In this document: positions 6,149 through 10,331 of the stretch, piece after piece
Layout of the letters: the number at the start of each line of letters is the position of its first letter
Position numbering within the stretch: position 1 is the first letter of the stretch
DNA from: Nocardioidaceae bacterium
Lineage (GTDB): Bacteria; Actinomycetota; Actinomycetes; Propionibacteriales; Nocardioidaceae
Length of the DNA: 10,331 nt
Direction: 5' to 3'
NCBI GenBank assembly: GCA_013696065.1
Contig: JACCZJ010000397.1
Location: 1 to 10,331, forward strand
Notes under the pieces: generated by a model
The model's database searches: none
The model's input: the letters and a program-made list of their open reading frames with translations, nothing else
Told to the model about the DNA's origin: nothing
Translations under genes and position numbers: made by a program

Positions 6149-7174
6149 TCAGGCTTGGCTGGAGGATGCCCAGAGGTCGACACCGGAGTCCACCGCCCAC
6201 TTGTCGATGGCAGTCAGCTCCTCGTCGCTGAACTCCAGATTGTCGAGAGCCGCTACGTTCTCTTCGAGCTGGTCCACGCTGCTCGCGCCGATCACGAGCG
6301 ATGTCATGCGCCGGTCGCGCAGCGCCCATACCAACGCCATCTGAGCGAGGGATTGACCGCGCGCCGAGGCAATCTCGTTGAGCTGGCGCACCCGGTCGAG
6401 GGTGTCGTCGCTGAGCATGCCTCGATCGAGCGACCCGTCCTTGGCCGCCCGTGAGTCCGCAGGGATGCCATCCAAATATTTGGACGTGAGCAACCCTTGG
6501 GCCAGTGCGGTGAACCCGATGCAGCCTGCCCCCACGGCCTCCAACGAGTCGAGCAAATCTGGCTCGATCCACCGGTTGAGCATGGAGTATGACGGCTGGT
6601 GGATCAGCAAGGGAGTGCCGAGCTCGCGGAGGATCGAGGCAGCGGCACGAGTTCTATCTGCCGAGTAAGACGAGATGCCGGCATACAGCGCCTTACCCTG
6701 CCTCACCGCAGCGTCCAACGCACCCATGGTTTCTTCGAGCGGGGTGTCAGGGTCGAAGCGGTGGCTGTAGAAGATGTCGACATAGTCGAGGCGCATCCGC
6801 CGCAGCGAGTCTTCGAGGCTGTTGAGCACGTATTTGCGAGACCCGTGATCGCCATACGGGCCTGGCCACATGTCGTATCCAGCCTTTGTCGAGATGACGA
6901 CCTCGTTGCGGTGGGCTGAAAGGTCTTCCTCGAAGATGCGACCGAAGTTGATCTCTGCGGCCCCATATGGCGGTCCGTAGTTGTTCGCCAGGTCAAAGTG
7001 AGTCACCCCGAGGTCGAAGGCGCGACGAATCACTGCACGCTGGGTATCGATCGGACGGTCGTCGCCGAAGTTCTGCCACAGTCCTAACGACAACGCTGGA
7101 AGGCGGAGCCCGCTCTGTCCGCTGCGTCGGTAGGGCATGGAGTCGTAACGATCATCGGCTGGGTTGTAAGTCAT
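6149..7174 (-). CDS. gpr: Aldo/keto reductase, L-glyceraldehyde 3-phosphate reductase (YghZ/Gpr) type
   Basis: This 341-residue NADPH-dependent reductase with a TIM-barrel fold closely follows E. coli YghZ (Gpr) from recalled sequence: SGLRLPALSLGLW (21-33), FDLGVTHFDLANNYGPP (53-69), ISTKAGYDMWPGPYG (94-108), YVDIFYSHR (131-139), GKALYAGISSYS, LLIHQPSYSMLNRW and FTALAQGLLTSKYLDGIP. The catalytic tetrad is Asp61, Tyr66, Lys97 and His138. The C-terminal cofactor segment is VIGASSVDQLEENV (294-307). Gpr reduces L-glyceraldehyde 3-phosphate and reactive aldehydes such as methylglyoxal, so a carbonyl-detoxifying role is likely; the actual substrate here is inferred. The start ATG at 7174 gives the family N-terminus and overlaps the MATE stop as ATGA, indicating translational coupling. 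An upstream extension to 7309 would lie inside the MATE gene and is rejected. Confidence 0.93.
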   Translation of the reverse strand: MTYNPADDRYDSMPYRRSGQSGLRLPALSLGLWQNFGDDRPIDTQRAVIRRAFDLGVTHFDLANNYGPPYGAAEINFGRIFEEDLSAHRNEVVISTKAGYDMWPGPYGDHGSRKYVLNSLEDSLRRMRLDYVDIFYSHRFDPDTPLEETMGALDAAVRQGKALYAGISSYSADRTRAAASILRELGTPLLIHQPSYSMLNRWIEPDLLDSLEAVGAGCIGFTALAQGLLTSKYLDGIPADSRAAKDGSLDRGMLSDDTLDRVRQLNEIASARGQSLAQMALVWALRDRRMTSLVIGASSVDQLEENVAALDNLEFSDEELTAIDKWAVDSGVDLWASSSQA

Positions 7175-8553
7175 GGCGCCAGTCTGCCCGTCGCGCCCAC
7201 AAAGAGCCAAAGGTGACTGCGTTCGCGCAGCATGAGCGTCGCCAGGCGCATGACCATGAAGGCGCTGAAAGCCCACCATAACCACGCGAGTCCGCCGTCG
7301 AGCCACCACACAGCCACCGCCATCGGCGCAAAGGCAACCAGGTTCACGACTCCTGCCCAGGCCAGGTAGCGGCCGTCGCCTGCCCCAATGAGCACTCCGT
7401 CCAAGACGAACACGAGTCCTGCCACTGGCTGGTGCACGGCAACGATGAGCAGCACGCTCGACAGCATGTGTTGGACCTCGAGGTCCGGCGTGAACAGAGG
7501 TACGACGATGGGACGGGTCAACACGACCGACACTCCGAGCCCCACTCCTGCGACCAGCCCCCAGCTCATCATCCGCCGGGCTGCAGCCTTGGCGCCGGCT
7601 GCGTCACCAGCCCCCAAAAGACGGCCGATGATGGCTTGACCTGCGATGGCGATGGCGTCGAGGGCAAACGCCAGGAATCCCCAGATGGTGAATGCCACCT
7701 GGTGTGCAGCCACGGCCACGGTTGAAATCGATGCTGCCACGTAGGTCGCCAGGAGCAGAGCGGCACGCAAGGTGAGCGTGCGTATGACGAGGGGGACACC
7801 GAGTCGCCAGGCCACGCCCAGCCCTGTCCGGCGGGGAGCAAGGGAGGCGCCATACCCGCGGGCAGCCTTGACCACGACCCGCAGGAGGGCGAACGCGCCC
7901 GCGGTTTGCGCGACCAGAGTGCCGATCGCCGAGCCGGCGATCCCCCACCCGAAGGGGTAGACGAAGACAACGTTGAGCACGATGTTGAGAATGTTGGCCG
8001 CCACAGCCACGACAAGGGGGGTCCGAGTGTCCTGGAGGCCGCGGAGGACTCCGATGGCGGCGAACATGATCAACAAGGCCGGAATGCCGCAGGCGGCGAT
8101 CCGGAGGTAAATGACGGCGAAGTTCCGCACGTCGGGTGCGGGAGAGAAGCTGGCCACGATGACGGGCGTCGCAAGCACGGTGAGAGCGCCGACCGCGACC
8201 CCGAGGAGTGTGGCCAGCCATAGTCCATCGATACCACCGCGCAGCGCACGTTGTAAGTCCCCGGCGCCCAGTTGGCGGGCGACCGTAGCCGTCGTCGCAT
8301 AAGCCAGGAAGACGAACACACCGATGGCGGTCTGCACTGCGGCGCCGGCGATCCCTAACGCCGCCAGTTGAGCCGTACCGAGATGGCCGACGATGGCCGC
8401 GTCGGCGAGCAAGAAGAGCGGCTCGGAGATGAGAGCCGCGAAGGCCGGTATAGCCAGGCGGGCGATGGTGCGGTCCCAGGCGCGTCCCGCAGAGCCGCCC
8501 CCGCTTGCGTCTTCCGGGGCGTCGGCCCCGTCCCCTTCACTCTGTAACGGCAT
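7171..8553 (-). CDS. MATE-family (DinF-like) efflux transporter
   Basis: This 460-residue integral membrane protein should have 12 spans in two pseudo-symmetric halves, each with a LGAGD loop (95-99 in LGAGDLQRA, 313-317 in LGAGDAAGA). The first span contains PLFLLADAAIVGHLGTAQLAALGIAG (45-70), the DinF-type MATE signature with conserved Asp51. GVLRGLQDTRTPL (168-180) and AAHQVAFTIWGF are also characteristic. MATE proteins export cationic drugs and metabolites in exchange for protons or sodium. The first 25 residues are an acidic, Gly/Ser-rich cytoplasmic tail. The ATG at 8553 is the only usable start, because upstream codons back to a TGA at 8572-8574 offer no alternative. No Shine-Dalgarno precedes it, and the AUG lies in the loop of a perfect palindrome (8542-8561). 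It is the first gene of a two-gene operon with the aldo/keto reductase. A MATE gene near rplI and dnaB is, from memory, common in actinobacteria. Confidence 0.93.
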   Translation of the reverse strand: MPLQSEGDGADAPEDASGGGSAGRAWDRTIARLAIPAFAALISEPLFLLADAAIVGHLGTAQLAALGIAGAAVQTAIGVFVFLAYATTATVARQLGAGDLQRALRGGIDGLWLATLLGVAVGALTVLATPVIVASFSPAPDVRNFAVIYLRIAACGIPALLIMFAAIGVLRGLQDTRTPLVVAVAANILNIVLNVVFVYPFGWGIAGSAIGTLVAQTAGAFALLRVVVKAARGYGASLAPRRTGLGVAWRLGVPLVIRTLTLRAALLLATYVAASISTVAVAAHQVAFTIWGFLAFALDAIAIAGQAIIGRLLGAGDAAGAKAAARRMMSWGLVAGVGLGVSVVLTRPIVVPLFTPDLEVQHMLSSVLLIVAVHQPVAGLVFVLDGVLIGAGDGRYLAWAGVVNLVAFAPMAVAVWWLDGGLAWLWWAFSAFMVMRLATLMLRERSHLWLFVGATGRLAP

Positions 8554-8561
8554 TGTTACAG
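8542..8561 (-). promoter_or_regulatory. Perfect palindrome over the MATE start codon: operator and/or RNA hairpin
   Basis: CTGTAAC (8542-8548) and GTTACAG (8555-8561) are perfect 7-bp inverted arms around a 6-bp centre. As DNA this has the size and symmetry of a TetR-family operator. As mRNA of the MATE gene it forms a 7-bp hairpin with loop AAUGCC, which presents the start codon. The downstream arm makes the third codon a TTA leucine. The structure is seen directly; which of the two mechanisms applies is undetermined. Confidence 0.55.
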
Positions 8562-8585
8562 CAACTAAGAGTCACGACTTTTCTT

Positions 8586-8594
8586 TTCTCCACA
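8586..8594 (+). promoter_or_regulatory. DnaA-box-like site TTCTCCACA
   Basis: It matches the loose actinomycete DnaA-box consensus, as recalled (Y-Y-V-TCCACA), at every position, and TTATCCACA at 8 of 9. It is the outermost of four same-orientation sites upstream of dnaB. Confidence 0.4.
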
Positions 8595-8650
8595 TCGGGT
8601 GGGAGCCAAACTGCCAGGTCAGAGCGTCTACCGCAGGCTACCCGTCGCAG

Positions 8651-8659
8651 TCATCCACC
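8651..8659 (+). promoter_or_regulatory. Weak DnaA-box-like site TCATCCACC
   Basis: It differs from TTATCCACA at two positions, including the last base, so it is the weakest of the group. It lies 44 bp before the next site in the same orientation. Confidence 0.25.
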
Positions 8660-8694
8660 GAACTGTCCCCAGGCTGTGCACACGGGACTCGGGG

Positions 8695-8703
8695 TCATCC
8701 ACA
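8695..8703 (+). promoter_or_regulatory. DnaA-box-like site TCATCCACA
   Basis: It matches TTATCCACA at 8 of 9 positions and fits the actinomycete consensus. It is exactly 21 bp (two helical turns) upstream of the next site. Confidence 0.45.
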
Positions 8704-8715
8704 GAGTTTGAGGAC

Positions 8716-8724
8716 TCGTCCACA
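8716..8724 (+). promoter_or_regulatory. DnaA-box-like site TCGTCCACA
   Basis: It matches the actinomycete box TTGTCCACA at 8 of 9 positions. It ends 7 bp before the TTGACA of the candidate dnaB promoter, a position suited to activation or repression by a bound protein. Confidence 0.45.
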
Positions 8725-8731
8725 AGGGCTG

Positions 8732-8760
8732 TTGACAGCGGACTTCCGCCGCCCGCGTAA
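8732..8760 (+). promoter_or_regulatory. dnaB: Candidate promoter of dnaB
   Basis: TTGACA (8732-8737) is a perfect sigma-70-type -35 hexamer. At 17 bp spacing lies GCGTAA (8755-8760), a poor -10; a TAAGCG three bases further is an alternative, and TACCGT (8767-8772) fits TANNNT but is too far. Transcripts would have a leader of about 110-120 nt before dnaB. Confidence 0.4.
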
Positions 8761-8883
8761 GCGCCGTACCGTCAGCACGGGTCTCGCACAGCGACCGAGA
8801 TTGTCGGCATCGCGCCCTAGCCTCGCAGCAAGTCATATCCCGCCCCACCGCCTAGCGCACCCGCTGCGCCTCAGAGGAGATTT

Positions 8884-10260
8884 GTGAGCATCACCGACTA
8901 TCAGGGCCCGCGTCCGGTCCCTGATGACTTCCGGCCTGAGCCGCCACCAGTGCGCACTCCGCCACAGGATGAGCAGGCCGAGCAGTCGGTGATCGGTGCG
9001 ATGCTCCTCAGCAAAGACGCGATCGCCGACGTGGTGGAGGTTTTGCGAGGAGCCGACTTCTATCGGCCCGCCCACGAGCTGTTGTTCGACGCTGTGCTCG
9101 ATCTCTATTCGAGAGGCGAGCCGGCAGACGCGATCACGGTCTCGGCCGAGCTGACAAAGGCCGGCGACCTGGCGAGGGTGGGCGGCGCTCCCTACTTACA
9201 TACCCTGGTGGCGGGCGTGCCGGTTGCGGCCAATGCCGGTTACTACGCCTCGATCGTTCGTGAGAAGGCGATCTTGCGACGTCTGGTCGATGCCGGCACC
9301 AAGATCGTCCAGATCGGCTATGCCGGCGAGGGCGACGTCGACGATGTGGTGGATCGGGCTCAGGCGGAGGTTTACGGCGTTACCGACAAGCGCTCCTCGG
9401 AGGACTACGCCCCGCTCGCCGACCTGATGGAGATGACGGTCGACGAGCTCGAGGCGATCGCCAACCGCGACGGCGCGATGGCGGGAGTGCCCACCGGGTT
9501 CGCCGAGCTCGACGAGTTGACCAACGGCCTCCATGGCGGGCAGATGGTGATCGTGGCGGCCAGGCCTGCGGTGGGCAAGTCGACCCTGGGATTGGACCTC
9601 GCTCGTTCGGCATCGATCAAGCACCAGCTGCCGAGTGTCATCTTCTCGCTCGAGATGAGCCGCACCGAGATCACGATGCGGCTGTTGTCCGCCGAGGGAC
9701 GGATTCCCCTTCACCACATGCGCAACGGCAAGATGAGCGACGACGAGTGGACCAAGCTCGCTCGCAAGACCGGCGAGATCTCATCGGCCCCGCTGTTCAT
9801 CGACGACTCTCCCAACCTGACCATGATGGAGATTCGCGCCAAGGCGCGGCGGCTCAAGCAGCGCCATGATTTGCGGCTGATCGTGATCGACTATCTCCAG
9901 CTGATGACATCGGGCAAGAAGGTCGAGTCTCGTCAGCTCGAGGTGTCTGAGTTCTCCCGTCAGATCAAGCTATTGGCCAAGGAGCTCGACATCCCCGTCG
10001 TGGCCATCTGTCAGCTCAACCGTGGCTCCGAGCAGCGGACCTCCAAGCGACCGCTGCTGTCCGACCTCCGCGAGTCGGGCTCGCTCGAGCAAGATGCCGA
10101 CATGGTGATCTTGTTGCACCGCGAGGATATGTACGAGAAAGAGTCGCCCCGTGCGGGCGAGGCCGACATCATCGTGGCCAAGCACCGCAACGGACCCACC
10201 GCCGACCTGGTGCTGTCCTTCCAGGGCCACTACTCCCGGTTCACCGACATGGCCCATTAG
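8884..10260 (+). CDS. dnaB: Replicative DNA helicase DnaB
   Basis: This 458-residue hexameric helicase unwinds DNA at the replication fork and recruits primase. An actinobacterial Pro-rich leader (1-28) precedes the N-terminal DnaB domain (about 29-135, with PQDEQAEQSVIGAMLLS and ADFYRPAHELLFDA). A linker follows, then the RecA-like motor (about 198-455). Motor motifs are intact: Walker A ARPAVGKST (226-234), the catalytic-Glu region SLEMSR (255-260), Walker B LIVIDYLQL (332-340, Asp336), QLNRGSEQR (377-385) and KHRNGP (433-438, with the arginine-finger region). The Walker A and downstream motifs are uninterrupted, so there is no intein, unlike some mycobacterial DnaB proteins. The GTG start at 8884 is supported by GAGGAG 4 nt upstream and the expected N-terminal length. 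A TTA leucine codon occurs at residue 105. It stands alone on the plus strand after the MATE/AKR operon, completing the conserved rpsF-dnaB neighbourhood. Confidence 0.98.
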   Translation: MSITDYQGPRPVPDDFRPEPPPVRTPPQDEQAEQSVIGAMLLSKDAIADVVEVLRGADFYRPAHELLFDAVLDLYSRGEPADAITVSAELTKAGDLARVGGAPYLHTLVAGVPVAANAGYYASIVREKAILRRLVDAGTKIVQIGYAGEGDVDDVVDRAQAEVYGVTDKRSSEDYAPLADLMEMTVDELEAIANRDGAMAGVPTGFAELDELTNGLHGGQMVIVAARPAVGKSTLGLDLARSASIKHQLPSVIFSLEMSRTEITMRLLSAEGRIPLHHMRNGKMSDDEWTKLARKTGEISSAPLFIDDSPNLTMMEIRAKARRLKQRHDLRLIVIDYLQLMTSGKKVESRQLEVSEFSRQIKLLAKELDIPVVAICQLNRGSEQRTSKRPLLSDLRESGSLEQDADMVILLHREDMYEKESPRAGEADIIVAKHRNGPTADLVLSFQGHYSRFTDMAH

Positions 10261-10331
10261 TCAACCCCACAGTCTCGTCGAGACGCAGCAAACCCCGGCG
10301 CGCAACGAATCGCTGCACCGTGTCGAGATGC
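10261..10331. other. Downstream flank of dnaB with a short palindrome; possible end of a minus-strand gene
   Basis: GTCTCG-T-CGAGAC (10272-10284) is a perfect short palindrome starting 12 nt after the dnaB stop, without a T-tract. On the minus strand a frame is open from the window edge (10330) to a TGA at 10243-10241, overlapping the dnaB end. Its roughly 29 codons have GC-rich third positions and read plausibly (LDTVQRFVARRGLLRLD). It could be the C-terminus of a convergent gene, but the piece is too short to name. Confidence 0.25.

Larger units (their letters stand above)
8554..8883. other. 330-bp divergent regulatory spacer between MATE and dnaB
   Basis: No protein gene is seen. Open frames crossing it on the plus strand start inside the MATE antisense and have no family-like content. 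The spacer holds the MATE palindrome arm, a pyrimidine-rich stretch (about 8575-8591), the DnaA-box-like sites, the TTGACA element, a small GCGGA-CT-TCCGC inverted repeat about 10 bp downstream of it, and the dnaB ribosome binding site GAGGAG (8874-8879). Confidence 0.7.

Noticed and set aside
7175..7309. Longer aldo/keto reductase reading from ATG 7309
   Set aside because: These 45 extra residues are an out-of-frame reading of the MATE C-terminus; the family N-terminus and ATGA coupling support 7174.
8545..8547. TTA leucine codon at MATE residue 3 as a bldA-type developmental switch
   Set aside because: The TTA is forced by the palindrome arm, and dnaB, an essential gene, also contains a TTA at residue 105 (9196-9198), so TTA does not appear to be restricted here.
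8554..8883. Chromosomal origin (oriC) because of DnaA-box-like sites
   Set aside because: There are too few sites, no dnaA or dnaN next to it and no clear AT-rich unwinding element. A promoter-associated cluster is more likely.
9559..9585. Intein insertion at the DnaB P-loop
   Set aside because: The Walker A motif ARPAVGKST is continuous and the protein has normal intein-free length.

Overview
The window is GC-rich DNA from an actinobacterium (Actinomycetota). This follows from the gene order rpsF-ssb-rpsR-rplI followed by dnaB, an SSB with a Gly/Ser/Pro/Asn-rich linker and a DEPPF tip, a GTG-started DnaB with the ARPAVGKST P-loop, and strong GC bias at third codon positions. Several families (for example in Micrococcales or Propionibacteriales) would fit, and the genus cannot be fixed from the sequence. 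No mobile element, CRISPR array, tRNA or rRNA was seen, so this is ordinary chromosomal core.

Layout. At the left edge (1-318, minus strand) is the N-terminal part of an endonuclease IV gene (nfo) that runs out of the window. A 188-bp divergent spacer holds four TCAGGG direct repeats. It is followed by a two-gene ABC transporter operon (507-3904): a MacB/LolD-type ATPase with an unusual N-terminal KPIPS triplicate, and an FtsX/MacB-type permease with two FtsX domains. A spacer of about 460 bp ends in a structured mRNA leader, then comes the ribosomal/replication operon rpsF (bS6), ssb, rpsR (bS18, zinc-binding form) and rplI (bL9), closed by a strong GC-rich hairpin. Convergent to it, on the minus strand, is a two-gene operon transcribed from 8553 to 6149: a DinF-like MATE efflux protein, then a YghZ/Gpr-type aldo/keto reductase, joined by an ATGA overlap. 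A 330-bp divergent spacer separates this operon from dnaB (8884-10260, plus strand), the replicative helicase.

How the genes work together. rpsF, rpsR and rplI supply ribosomal proteins, while ssb and dnaB serve the replication fork. This association is ancient and conserved. The ABC pair and the MATE/AKR pair are accessory export and detoxification units placed around it.

The most interesting signals are regulatory. (1) The rpsF leader folds into a stem, hairpin and CCG-bulge architecture matching the described S6:S18 complex-binding motif, and here the outer stem directly buries the rpsF Shine-Dalgarno. (2) A perfect 7-6-7 palindrome straddles the MATE start codon, putting AUG in the loop of an RNA hairpin with no Shine-Dalgarno. 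(3) A cluster of same-orientation DnaA-box-like sites lies upstream of a TTGACA promoter candidate for dnaB. I did not find a wholly new multigene system.
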